Below, one piece after another: positions 24,387 to 35,400 of a stretch of DNA of 64,000 nt. This DNA is from Cytidiella melzeri (Eukaryota; Basidiomycota; Agaricomycetes; Polyporales; Irpicaceae). The DNA lies in the NCBI GenBank assembly GCA_022592445.1, contig JABYQR010000178.1, positions 26,194 to 90,193 of the forward strand. The letters run 5' to 3'. The notes under the pieces were generated by a model, which was given only the letters and a program-made list of their open reading frames with translations, searched no databases and had not been told where the DNA came from. Each line of letters starts with the position of its first letter. The stretch's first letter is position 1. The position numbers and the translations under genes are program-made.

Positions 24387-24655
24387 CAGTGATTTGCATA
24401 TTGGTTTGACGGTCGCTTCAAAAAATCTTTTGTTTGTGTTAGCCAAACACTTCCATACCGGTAATGCAGACCCTCGCGATTGACTATGGCGTGACAGCAT
24501 TTGTCAGCACACCGTGCTTCCTCACGCAGTGAGTCACATGTTGTCACAATTAATCACAGTGTTACGCATTACGCGGTTTCCTTTTCAAGTAGTATTTGGC
24601 TCTCACAAACAAAATAATTTTTGAGACGACCGTCAAACCAATATGCAAATCACTG
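24387..24655. mobile_element. MITE with ~58-bp inverted repeats and TA target duplication
   Basis: A 269-bp element bounded by TA dinucleotides (24385-24386 and 24656-24657). The left end CAGTGATTTGCATATTGG and the right end are perfect inverted repeats for about 29 bases, and similarity continues with a few mismatches to about 58 bases. It has no coding capacity. TA duplication and a CAGT-type terminus place it with Tc1/mariner-like elements. It lies about 370 bp upstream of the protease start. Confidence 0.85.
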
Positions 24656-25300
24656 TATGAAGGTGGGTGATGGACAAAAAAAAAGAGCATGACGTTATTT
24701 ATGGGTATTTATTCGAAGTCGCATCCTCAAACATTTCGGCATAATTTATCCTGAGACTCACACTACAGTTCCAAGGACTGGTTAATTGCCGAGGATTGCG
24801 TGGTTTCTGGTCGATTGTGGTAGACCATGGCTGCTCGCTACCTGTCTGCTGCGACGTCGGCATGTAGTGGCCCGTTTGACTGATATACCTAGGTACTCAT
24901 CGCTCATCACCAGTTTCCACCTCTCACATCCAATGTCTCACCTACATTCTGCTTGTTTGCTCACCCCTGTCACTTGTTCAACTCTGGGTCTTTGGCCTTT
25001 CCCTTGTCACTCGTTCAACTCTTTGCCCTCACCCTTGTCCCTCATTCACCACTTTGCTCTCATTGCTTCTGTGTCACAAACATGTGCACTTATCTTTCCT
25101 TTTCCTTTTCCTTTTATTTTCCTTATCTCATCTTATTGATGGCACATGGCTCCTGCATGTGATCAAGTACATGTGACAGACTGGTCACGTGATCATGGAA
25201 GGTGCTGGAACATTGTAGAACATCACACCATAGCACACCATACCTTTCCACGGCAGTGTTAGGAGTACAGACCTGGTACCAGGGGTCCTTGTCTGAGATG
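24656..25300. other. non-coding, pyrimidine-rich flank of a repeat
   Basis: CT-rich on the plus strand and poor in CpG. No gene seen. It leads into a TATA box that precedes the repeat-associated ORF. Confidence 0.4.
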
Positions 25301-25308
25301 TATATAAA
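25301..25308 (+). promoter_or_regulatory. TATA box of the repeat ORF
   Basis: TATATAAA lies about 400 bp before the ATG at 25714. The CT-rich leader between them resembles a transposon promoter and untranslated leader. Confidence 0.45.
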
Positions 25309-25713
25309 CCCACCCTGTAGCTCCCTAAAGACCTCAGATTCTACCTCCTGGTCTTTAGGTGACATACACCTTGTACTAGGTCCATCACTGTACTAATCTA
25401 ACCTGGTCTTTAGCTCATTGTTAGCTTTTCCCTTGTTGTTGTCTCTCCATCCTTCATCATCAGCATATTCTCTATTATCATTGCCCACCCGAGTTTGCTC
25501 ATTGTTCCTCCACCCTCATCATCACTTCCTCACTCTACATAGAGTTTGGTTGTGCTCTTGACATTCCGCCTTTGCCTATCATCTGTCAATCCATCTATCC
25601 CGAGTGGTCTTTCTCTCGCCAACTATTATACTCAGTTCTTCATCTTTGTAGATCTAATGTAAGCTAACTCAACCAACATCTACTTGCAATCTAACTGATT
25701 CCCTTTAGACCCC

Positions 25714-26822
25714 ATGGCTGATAATACATCTCAGGACCTCTTCGCCAGATTCTGGGAATTCATGGCTTTGCAGACCAATCTTCTGGGGCCTCCAGTTGCT
25801 CCTCCAGTACCTTTGCTTCCCTCACCCTCACCTTCAAACATGTACAGTTCTCATTTGTCTCAGCCTGAAGCCACATCTACTCCTGCAGGTACTTCTGCAG
25901 CCGGGATTGGAATTTATTCAAGCCTACAATACCCCCAGGCCCAAATCCCTCGTCTTCCTCTCGTGTCTCTCCTTGACTGTCCGCCTACAGCCTCTTTATT
26001 GTCCACTCCTCCTCAGCCAGCAGCACCTGCTGACTTCCCCAGTACCTCCTCCTTGCAGCCTCGAGCTTCTTCTTGTGTTACCCACCAGCCTTTTTTGGGA
26101 CATAATGCACTTGCACTTTTGCTTGGCACCCACCATGTTAATCAACAAAGGCTTGCTTCTGCCTCCCATACCATCCCTCATGTGCTAGCTCTGCCTAGAA
26201 GTTGTTCCCGAGGACCTGCAGTTTGTGCACCTGTATTCCCTCATAGTCTGGGCCCTTGCTCAAGGCTGAATGCTTTCCGGAACTGTGTTGGGAACAATAC
26301 TGGGGTCCTGACTGCTCAGATCACTGTTTGGATTTACCCCCAAAGGTATGTCTTGCTAGCCATACTACTTGGTGTCATAGTATTCTTAAGACTGTCCAGG
26401 ATGATCCTTGAGCTCAGCGTACATATGTTCTTTTTCAGCACTTGCATGAGTCATTTGACAAGCAACTCAATCAGCTCCATCTCCTACATTGTCTTGATGT
26501 TCCAGTATCAGCCACAGTACATGCTTTCATTGCTGATGTTGTGGGACAGCTTCATGACAGTCCCAACCAGTACAGATTTGAAGAATATGGGCTTGAATCT
26601 TTTCTACCTCAGGAGCTTCTCCCCCTTTCTGTCATGCATATCATGTTGCAAGGCACAGCTCGTATGGATGGTCAGGTTTGCCTGGCTTCTGCTCCCTTAC
26701 CCCGAACATCAACAATTGAACACCTCCTTGCTGGCAAAGCTTGGTTTGCCCTTCCTGTCTGCATTGAAGGTGATTGTCTAGCAATCTTCTTGGGTATTTT
26801 TCTACGTACAAATAATCCTTGA
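25714..26822 (+). pseudogene. degenerate ORF of a repeated agaricomycete protein family
   Basis: The ATG at 25714 opens MADNTSQDLFARFWEFMALQ. The order of features, an LFxRFxEFxxxQ start, a Pro/Ser-rich spacer, HVNQQRLASASHTIPH, then RGPAV and a VYPP-like segment, matches a family I remember as highly repeated in agaricomycete genomes and usually annotated as hypothetical. After about 26,340 the conserved text moves to another frame (LHESFDKQLNQLHLLHCLDV at 26442 onward), so the ORF is broken. Further fragments (for example SRVFHGFPYNGYLRRSD near 26910) continue to about 27,030. CpG is scarce. Function unknown. Confidence 0.55.
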
Positions 26823-27696
26823 TAATCAGTGTTGAAGTCTATGTGCAGCTGTCAACAGCTATACTCTTGCTGCCAAGCTTGATGGCCAAGTCCATTGCGG
26901 TGTCACTTCCCGTGTTTTCCATGGCTTTCCCTACAATGGTTACCTGAGGCGCTCTGACCTTGAAGACTACATGCCGTCTGGTGGTGAAACAGACCACAGT
27001 GATTTGGAGGTGGAGAACCAGTCAGTTCTGACTCGTGCTTCCACAGTGAGTCATCATATCTCTGTGACAGCTCACTTGTCTCAACAGCTCTGTACAGCCC
27101 ACTACCACCAAATCTCACTTGCACTTGTCCAGTAGAGGATTTTCCTGTGAGTCATCACCATTTCTTCCTGTTAGAGGCTCTGCTGACTTTGTTCTGCAGA
27201 TTTCCAAACAAATGACTTGTACACAGCCTGGACACTCTCTCCAGGTTGGTCTGGTGGTAAAAGGATCTCTGTCACAGTTCCACCCATGCGGCAATGGTTG
27301 GTGGATTAGTATCACACTGACCCTAGGTCCGGCTAGAGCCAGTTACCTGTCTACATGCCTAGGCACTCATGGGCTTCCAGTCTTGTTGTCTAGCTCTTAT
27401 AATAAGTGTCCAACACCAGACTCCACTATTACCTGTGGGGAAGCACACTCTCATCATGCTGGCATAATGCAAACCCCAACTCTGATCAGCTCTAGGAGCA
27501 TTGGGCAAATGGGTGATGCAAGTGTGTGCATCAAGGCAAAGCCTTGACACAACTACCACTTAGAGCCTATGGCCTGGCTACCTCTATGTCTAGAGGACTT
27601 GAAAGGGGCCCATACACAGGCACAAGACCTAAAAAAGGGGAAGCAAACCTCCAGCACGTCCAGAGACGTGAGTGAGTAGGGGCAGTCTTATCCAAA
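26823..27696. other. decayed 3' part of the repeat
   Basis: Continuation of the repeat with broken coding fragments to about 27,030, then CpG-poor sequence with no gene I can support. Confidence 0.4.
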
Positions 27697-27735
27697 TGTA
27701 ACAGTAAGGTTACTACTCACCAGGTAAGTTATCAA
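27697..27735 (-). repeat. 39-bp LTR end fragment, same family as 28264-28974
   Basis: Starts TGTAACAGTAAGG and continues to GTAAGTTATCAA, matching the reverse complement of the last part of the solo LTR at 28974 downward, with one small indel and few mismatches. Similarity stops abruptly at 27735, so this is a truncated remnant. Confidence 0.7.
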
Positions 27736-28263
27736 GGTGTTCTAGGTGCACATTTTCTTATGCAAACAACTGACAATCAGTACTAGTGAGCTTGAACAAC
27801 AAGGTTTGCAATAACAAATATTTTAGTTTATATGATTAAATCTATCCAATGCAAGATCATATAATCAGCCAATTAATGCGTGAGCAACAGTGGCAATGGT
27901 ATCACAACTAAAAAAATTGTGAGACACAACAAAGGCAGCAGCAAAGCAAATGCACTGCTTTTCTTCTTGTCAGTGGTGCTCAAGGAAGGAACAGCAGACA
28001 CCACACTTGGCTGCATGCTGGTACTAGTTTGAGTGTTGACAGCAGAGGGCTCTGGCAGGGTGAAAAAACTTGTGGGGGTGACGGTGGGAGTGCTGGTGAC
28101 TGAGACTGTGACAAGAGTTGACCCGGTTGGGGCTACATCTGCAGTACTCTCAAAAACGCCGCCATTAGACTGTGCTTCTTGGATGGCCTGCTGCAATAAT
28201 GCACCCACGTTTGATGGAACCTGCAATACAAACCCTATGCAGGAAGGGTTAACAGATGGGTGG

Positions 28264-28974
28264 TGTCACAGATTTTCAATGTTTCTACAAGACTTGCCTT
28301 ACCAGGCAACGGTATTATTGGGAATATCTAAGCGCTTGTCAAGCGCTTATCTGGCGCTTATCCGGCGTCTATTTAGGCGCTTATCCAGCGCTTATCTGGC
28401 GCTTATCAGGCGCTTATTCCGGCGCTTATTCTCAGTGCCTATCAATTGATGCGCTGATGCGCCTCCTGTCTCTGATGCGCTGATTATCTGTGTATCACAT
28501 AATGGAACTCTCTGGAACCTTGTGGCACATGCTGGAACTATGATGTCATAGTATAGAACATTCCATTAGATGATGTCATAGTTCTTAGAACCTTCTGGAG
28601 TTCTAGCCTTGTCTTAGAACAAGCTAGAACAAGTCTAGCCTTGGAACTGGGTCATGGGGTCAGGTCATGGGGACAATTGCTATTGGTTGATTATTGAAGT
28701 GGCACCACTAGGGCATAGGGCATGCTTAGTAAGGTAGATTACTTCGCTTACTCATGTAGGTATTAGGGGTCTTAGGGTAGTACCTGGGGTCCTCCCCTTC
28801 ATGTATATATAGAGGCACTCCTGAGGGCATATCCCCTCAGTCTTATCCACTCTGTTGAACCAGGACTACTCAGTACCCACCAGTACTTCGCTCACCACCA
28901 CTCTAACTCCCTATCTCACACTATCTCCCCAAGTTTATCAACTTATCTGGTGAGTAGTGACCCTTACTGTTACA
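28264..28974 (+). mobile_element. solo LTR inserted in the protease pseudogene
   Basis: A 711-bp segment starting TGTCACAG and ending CTGTTACA, flanked by a 5-bp direct repeat GGTGG (28259-28263 and 28975-28979). The intact protease has one GGTGG at this point, so the pre-insertion site is known. A TATA box (TATATATA, 28804-28811) orients transcription on the plus strand. No internal retroelement genes, so this is a solo LTR. Confidence 0.88.
28331..28437 (+). repeat. short tandem repeat GCGCTTATCNG inside the LTR
   Basis: Eight to nine imperfect copies of an 11-14-bp unit with core GCGCTTATC in the U3 part of the solo LTR. It stands out as CpG-rich in a CpG-poor neighbourhood. Confidence 0.75.
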
Positions 28975-29860
28975 GGTGGGTGAGATTGCCGGAGTAGAAG
29001 ACAACAAGGTTTGACTTGATGGACACATCACTGAGGCAGGTTGAAAACACCATCTGCTGGCTTGTGGGGCCCACAGGCACCCATGTGACCAATGAATTAT
29101 TGGTGCCTGAAGGGAGCTCACCAATGGTGACTGAGCCTTTTCCACCCACGTCGATGGTGTCATGTTGCAAGGTACTCTGCATCAGAAACCACTGAGTATA
29201 TAGATGTAATGCCTCAGTTGTTGTCACTTACAGCAAACAATGGCTGTTCCACAGCTTCCACCAGAGCAGAGACTAACGGTCTGAAGGTAGAAATGTGCTG
29301 CAAGTATGCATCTGCTGTTGTAGGATTGTTGAACTACATGTAACATGTTTAAGTCATAATACAAGCAAATACCAGCACAGAACCTGTCTCATTATTTACA
29401 ACAGCTGCTTGCACAAAACTGTATCCTTTCAATACACATGTCATCCAAACCTGAGTATTAGACATACCTTTGAGTAGACATGCCTAGCCCAAAGATACCT
29501 GCAGCACCATTCTGAATGGCAGTGTTGTTGGTATCATACACAGCGCCAAACAGTTGTCCAGGCAAAGAAAGTTCTGCCACTATGACATTTTCCAGCACCA
29601 CAGCTTCTGTGGCATGTGTCCCAGTGGTAGAATCACCAATCTTGAGGTTTACATTGGCCTTGGTTGGTGTCCCTGACGATGCTTTGTATGGGTTTGCAGT
29701 CAATGACAAGCAAGCTTGAGTCTTGCATGCGTCAGACATGACCCGAAGGTCACTCGAGCCGGTGTCTTCAGAACAGAAACTCATCAGTATCATATATGCA
29801 CTGCTCAATATCACCACAACCATGTACCAAGATTCACAGTAGTTTGCACAGTAGGGTTCT

Positions 29861-30808
29861 GTAAGTAAGTCTTGATTAATAAACAATGTTAGTAAATGGT
29901 GTTACTAACATGTTACTAACATGGAGGTTGTGAGCAGGCCAGCATGGCATGTTTAAAAATGTAAGAAAATGTGAATATCAACCTAAATGTTGAGGGACAT
30001 GTATAGATGATAAATGAAGCTACAATTTACTCACTCAGTGTAAGATTGATTGTAATTGTGTGTGCGCAAAGTGTCGAGGCCGGCAGCTGTAAGTCATGTG
30101 AGCCACTGCCACATTTTAATCTCTGAACATGTCGAGTAAACTTTGATTGTCGTCGCAACAACAATGTCACAACTCACACACAACAACTTGACAACACAAC
30201 TTACAGACAACAGCACACACCTTTTGCTTTGCAAAACGTCGAACACAAATACTGAGGACTTCCAGTGTCAGACACAATGTCTTGTAATGCTTCAGAGCTT
30301 CTGAATGAGCTCAAAATTCTGCCTACAAGTGAGCCATTTACCAACAGTGACACAAGCTCTACAAAGATAGAAACAAGTGAGCATAAAATGGCTGAACACA
30401 GCATTGATGAAAGAGCAAGAGAGTTGAGTCAAACGACATACTCTTATTGGTGGCCATCTTTGAACAAGTTGTTGCTTACGTCAAGGGGAGCCTTCTGGTC
30501 ACAATCTCGCCATGAAACCGTCAAGTAAGCTCGCAACAAGGTAGCTAAACTAGACGAGGTGCCGAGATACCCAGTTGCAGACAGATCACATAAAAAAAAA
30601 GTCTGCTGCCACCACGCGTTCAAGCCAATAATGCAAATTGTTACTTGTCAGTAACAATGGGCCATGATTACAACATGTCTGACCTGCAAACATGGGGTGT
30701 TGGTGTCAACTGGTGACCCAACAGTTACTACAGATCAGGAAAGAGTCGGGGAAGTGCATCAGTGTGTAGGATTACCGTACATGGACATCCGGTGTGGCCT
30801 CTCATGTG
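29861..30808. other. non-coding stretch with a small plus-strand ORF
   Basis: An 83-codon frame starting at ATG 30277 (MSCNASELLNELKILP) runs to 30528. It has no recognised domain and sits among repeats. Otherwise I see nothing. Confidence 0.3.
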
Positions 30809-30810
30809 TA

Positions 30811-31377
30811 CAGTCAAAACCTACATAACCCATACCCCTCAGGATACGCAGAAAGGTATGGGTTATCAGAGGTTATGGGATACGAGAGGTGGCGCTTAAT
30901 TGAGCGCCCAGGGCTTTGTCGAATATAACTGTGGAATTGTGTCATAGACTACCAAATTCACAATTCTTAGATACCATGAAAAATTTTGATTGGGCAGTGC
31001 TCTACTATAGCAAAGTTGAGCACACAGGGGTTGGGCTATGCCTCGGTCATATCGAGGTTGTTCAATGGGCACCCTCGCAACACAAGTATTATTATTGACA
31101 ATAACACCACATTAAGAGCCAATTTTGTTCCCAACAGCACTTAAAATCACTTATCATGTCTTATCTAGCAGAAAACCTACCATATCTGGGATATTCAGCC
31201 CAAAATTGTGCCATAAAAGTATGGGTTTTTGCTTTCAGAAGGTATGAATTATGGAGTATGAGGGGTTTATGGGTTTTTAGCTCGATTTCTCCGCAAACCA
31301 AGTTGGTCAAGCTTACAATGTATGGGTTTTGAGGGGTTATGGGGTATGAGGGGTATGGGTTAAGAGGGGTTCGACTG
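30811..31377. mobile_element. Fot1/pogo-like MITE with TA target duplication
   Basis: A 567-bp element between TA dinucleotides (30809-30810 and 31378-31379). The left end CAGTCAAAACCTACATAACC and the right end (reverse complement CAGTCGAACCCCTCTTAACC) are imperfect inverted repeats that both continue into CATACCCCTCA. The CAGTCNAACC terminus is typical of pogo/Fot1 transposons. The inside is full of variants of TATGGGTTATGAGG and has no transposase ORF. Confidence 0.8.
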
Positions 31378-31379
31378 TA

Positions 31380-31800
31380 AAAGGTTTCGTCAGGTACAGG
31401 AGTAGGACATCTGTTCCTTACCCTGTACCAGGTACGCACATCAGTGTTGTATTATTACATCTGTTCCTTACCCTGTACCAGAACATCTGATTGACAGTTG
31501 GAACAAAGGCAGACATTCGTCAGGACAACCTGAGGACAGCTTCAGTAGAATAAGCACAGGAGCGAAGGGTGAGGACACTTGAGTATCACTCAGAAAGTGA
31601 TGGCGCGGAAAGTTGCCGAAACAGACCAGAGACCATTGAGATGATTAGGTAATTTTCAGGAGGCCTTTCGTAGATACGCATTCATTATCCACACCCGTCA
31701 ACTTTGACTCACGCCGGCGGTGCACTCGAGCTTTGGTGAGTGCATTGTAAACTTTGCTGGTTAATTTGTCAAGCGGAAATCCCTGATACAGTCCCCGATA
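31380..31800. other. non-coding, contains a 25-bp direct repeat
   Basis: The 25-bp word starting ACATCTGTTCC occurs at 31407-31431 and 31457-31481 (50-bp spacing). No gene seen. Confidence 0.45.
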
Positions 31801-32005
31801 ATGACAGGACTAACAGCAGGCAGACTTGCAGCTCAACCAGCGAGGTTTAAATTCAGCAAGCATCAAGTGCGCACCTTTGCAAGGTGAGTCGGCGGCTCGT
31901 CTTCACTGGGGCGCGCGGTCGTTCAGAAAAGGAACGGGACCGCGCTGTATTGTCCAGATGCGCGACAACGGGGCGAGTACAGAGTACAAGGGATTTGTAA
32001 AGTAG
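31801..32005 (+). CDS. possible two-exon small protein with mitochondrial-type N-terminus
   Basis: ATG at 31801 reads MTGLTAGRLAAQPARFKFSK and on to HQVRTFA, rich in Arg/Lys/Ala and without acids, like a mitochondrial presequence. A GTGAGT donor at 31884 and a TTCAG acceptor at 31926 define a 43-nt intron; the second exon continues in frame (GPRCIVQMRDNG) to TAG at 32003-32005, giving about 53 residues. I do not recognise the protein. The copia element inserts only 168 bp downstream. It could be chance. Confidence 0.25.
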
Positions 32006-32172
32006 AGCATAGAGAAGAGAGGTCGTTCGACACGCGTCTTGTCCACGACGGTGTCGAACTACGTTACGTAATCTACATACAAATTGGGTAAGCTGCGTGA
32101 GCAGGGTTACAACCTTTCTCCGACCCTCACTTGTATCAAAGTTGTCAAAACACCGAAGTAGAGATAAATTTT

Positions 32173-32481
32173 TGTCGAGCCAGTATTGCCAACCGCGACA
32201 CTAGCCCGACAGAGGCGGGGGAAAGGGACGCTTACCTGTTGTTGGTTGGTAGGGTTAGGTGTAGGCTTGGGGGCGAGTAGTAAGAGTAAAAGACGTATGG
32301 ATTGCCTCGCAGACGTGAGGTTTTTATCTACTACTACAAGCGTACAAACAAATGTAAATACAGAGCGCGTGAGCGCTAGTCAGCTTTCCATCGCGTTTCG
32401 ACACAGCGTAACATGCGGTTTCTGACACAGCTCAGCATGTGCTTCGACACAGCTCAGCACATGCTTCGACACAGCTCAACA
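32173..32481 (-). repeat. 3' LTR of the copia element
   Basis: 309 bp, TGTTGAGC...GCTCGACA when read on the minus strand. The U3 end carries a 22-bp unit (GACACAGCTCAGCAYRTGCTTC on the plus strand) repeated about two and a half times, with a more diverged copy beside it. A TAGATAAAA string on the minus strand near 32,325 may be the TATA element. Confidence 0.93.
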
Positions 32482-35400
32482 CTCCCCCTCGCTAAGTATG
32501 GTGGGTCGTTTTCTTCGAACTGCCTTGACTGTAGCGCCTGGAATGCTGATCTCAAGTCCAAGCATTTGTCGGAACTTGATGAACTTGACTCTTCCGAGAT
32601 TCTTAGTGAAAAGGTCGGCCGGGTTTTCCTCTCCTGGAACAAATAGAATTTGTACGAGTTGCTGGTCGACGACATCGCGAATGAAATGATAGCGGATGTC
32701 GATATGCTTCAAGCGCTTTTCGGTCACAGGGTTGGTAGAGACAAATATTGCGCCTTGGTTGTCACAACAGATCGGAATGGGTTCAAGATTGTAGCCGAGC
32801 TCAGAGAGCATCGATCTAACCCAGATCACCTGGCGCGAGCAATCACTCAGAGCCATGTACTCGGCATCCATTGATGAGTGCGCAACAGTACGTTGTGCGC
32901 GTGACTGCCAGCTGAATACACCTCCTGCGAGTTTGAGGATGTAGCCAGTCTGTGAACGGCGAGTGTTAGGATCTGATCCCCAATCCGCATCTGTGAATGC
33001 AACTAGACCTAAGTCTGATTGGCTGTCATACTCGAGACGATAGTCGCGAGTCCCTATGAGGTAGCGGCAAATATAGAGTGCCTTGCTAATGTGGTCCTCA
33101 CTTGGGTTAGCGCTCTGTTGAGCAAGCTTAGTGACAGCGAACGCAATGTCCGGCCGGGTGCCAAGCATGATGTAGAGCAACGAGCCGACAATCATTTGGA
33201 AACGACTTCGGCGAGCTGGATCAACAGCTCCTTCATATGTGACGGGATTGTAGCCGTCGGGCAAGGGTGTCGGCGCCGGCTTGGCGTCCTGCATGCCGCA
33301 GCGTTCAAGCACTTTATCAAGATAAGCACTTTGGTCTATACAGAGCTTAGTGCCGTGCCTTTGAATACGCATGCGCAGGAATTCTTTGACTTCAGGTAAG
33401 TCACGACATTCCCACTTGTCCATGAAGCGTGCCTTGTCTTGGCGCACCTTGAACTGGTTGGAGCCCATGAAGATTGCGTCATCAACGTATATGACAACCA
33501 CAATAATGTCTTCACCGTCAAATTTGACAAAGACACCAGCGTCAGACCTTAAACGTTTAAAGCCGAGCTTCTTCATGAATTTGTCTAGTGTTCGCCACCA
33601 GACTAGACCAGCCTGCTTAAGTCCGTAGAGCGCTTTGCGCAGGCGAAACACGAGGTGCTCCATGCCTTTCTCTACGAAGCCTTCTGGCTGTTCCATATAG
33701 ATCTCCTCTTCTAAGTCGCCGTACAAATAGGCGCTTCGCACATCTAAACCGGTCATAAACCAGCCTTCGAGTGCAGACAGTGCAAGAATGAGCCTGACAG
33801 TCTCAAATCTCACGACTGGAGAGAAGATTTGGTCAAAGTCTATGCCTTCGACCTGCGTAAAACCACGAGCTACAAGCCGGGCTTTCTTGCGATTGTCTGA
33901 CTTCACGTCAAAAACCCATCTATTCTTGATGACTTTCCGGTTTTTTGGTCTGTCAACAAGATCGTAGACTTTGCAATCTTTGAGGGCTTTAAGCTCCTCA
34001 CGCGCAGCCTTACGCCATTCTGCCTGCTCCTTTTTAGGTAATTGCAGGATATCACGGAATGTCCATTCGCGAGGATTAAACATTGGGTCAATCGGCTCGA
34101 CAGCTTTGTTAAGCATGTAGTTGAGGAAATTTGCTCCCCCTTCACGGCATAGGGCTGCCGGTTCTGCTTCGACTGATGCTGACTCATTCTCAGAATTGAG
34201 CGGCGTAAGTTCGCTTGAGTCGCTATCATTTCCAGGTTGAGGATCTTCAGAGGGATTGTCACTCTGAACAGGACTGGGAGAACGAGGCGCGGGACCATCT
34301 TTTCTCACCTGTTGGGGATCTTGCCGTCGAGGGCGACTCGTTTTAGGCTGATCATTACCCAACTTCCTTCGAAGATCACTTCGTTGACGCTCAGTGGGTG
34401 TTGTTTTCCCATAGACGTCACCTGGTCGTGCAGGTGGTGGATTCCTTTGACGCGCAGATCGACGCAGCTGAGGTGCCGGTTGATCTCCCGGAGCATCATT
34501 AGGAGGACTCGGACTACGCTCTGGAAGCGGTGCGGGATCTTCGTCAAGATCTCGGTCCGGTTGCTTTTGTGAAGGATGAGGGCGACGTGGAGGAATATCA
34601 TCATCTCCGGCGTCATTGAAGCCAAGACCATCAGAATGGTTGTCATCATCGTCATCGGCGGGACGCTGCTCACGTGGGCGCGATTGCCGCGTCTTAGAGT
34701 CTGGACACTTAGGGAAAAAGTCTTCATCAAATTCGGCTTGAGTAGCCTCGAAGACAACATTGTTTGGGGCGCGCATGAATTTCCAGCCATAAGTGGTTTG
34801 ACCGATGTAGGTCATCATCTCACTCTTGGGTGCAAGTTTGTTAGCACGCACTTTAGGCGGAATAAATACGTAAGCGCCGCAGCCAAACACGCGAAGTTTG
34901 GAGACATCAGGGACTTCGCTGTAGAGGATTTCGTAAGGCGTACGCCACTTGTGACGACGCATGGGAGTTCTGTTGTATACGTGAACAGCATGTTCTACGG
35001 TAAAATTCCACCATGATGGGGGAAGGCACGCGGTAAAACGCATGGCTTCGGCCTTATCCATCATTGTACGCATGAATCGTTCAGCACGACCATTCTGCTG
35101 ATGCATGTGTGGCGTGGACTGAAGGATAACAATGCCGTTGTCAAGTAACAAGTCATCAAACGCTTTTGACTTGTACTCTCCCCCTGCATCGGACATCCAT
35201 TTCTCGACTTTGGCGTTGAACTGAGTATTCACCATAGCGAGAAATTGTCTCGTAGCGTCTATTGCTTGAGACTTCTGTCGTAATGCCTTCAACCACGTGT
35301 GTGATGTGAAGTCGTCAACAAACGTGATTACGTATTTGTGACGGTGATATGATTCGACAGGGAATTCCTTCAAATCAGAGTGGATGATCTGGAATGATCT

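Larger units (their letters stand above)
27770..29860 (-). pseudogene. aspartic protease pseudogene, second copy of 21956-24014
   Basis: Collinear with the intact protease from its 3' flank up to the exon before DTGSS, where similarity ends near 29,860; the first exon with signal peptide and propeptide is missing. The text near the first catalytic site reads DTGSSDLRVMSDACKTQ, the flap region GIFGLGMSTQ, and the C-terminal tail is still readable (27873 upward). About 520 bp corresponding to 22,400-22,920 of the intact copy are deleted, which removes the second catalytic DTG. A 711-bp solo LTR splits the 3' part. In the aligned 103 bp at 22,246/28,155 all ten differences are C-to-T or G-to-A in this copy. 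Confidence 0.88.

Noticed and set aside
23797..24483. 228-codon plus-strand ORF opposite the protease start
   Set aside because: It is the antisense of the protease signal and propeptide exon and runs into the MITE; composition is not protein-like.
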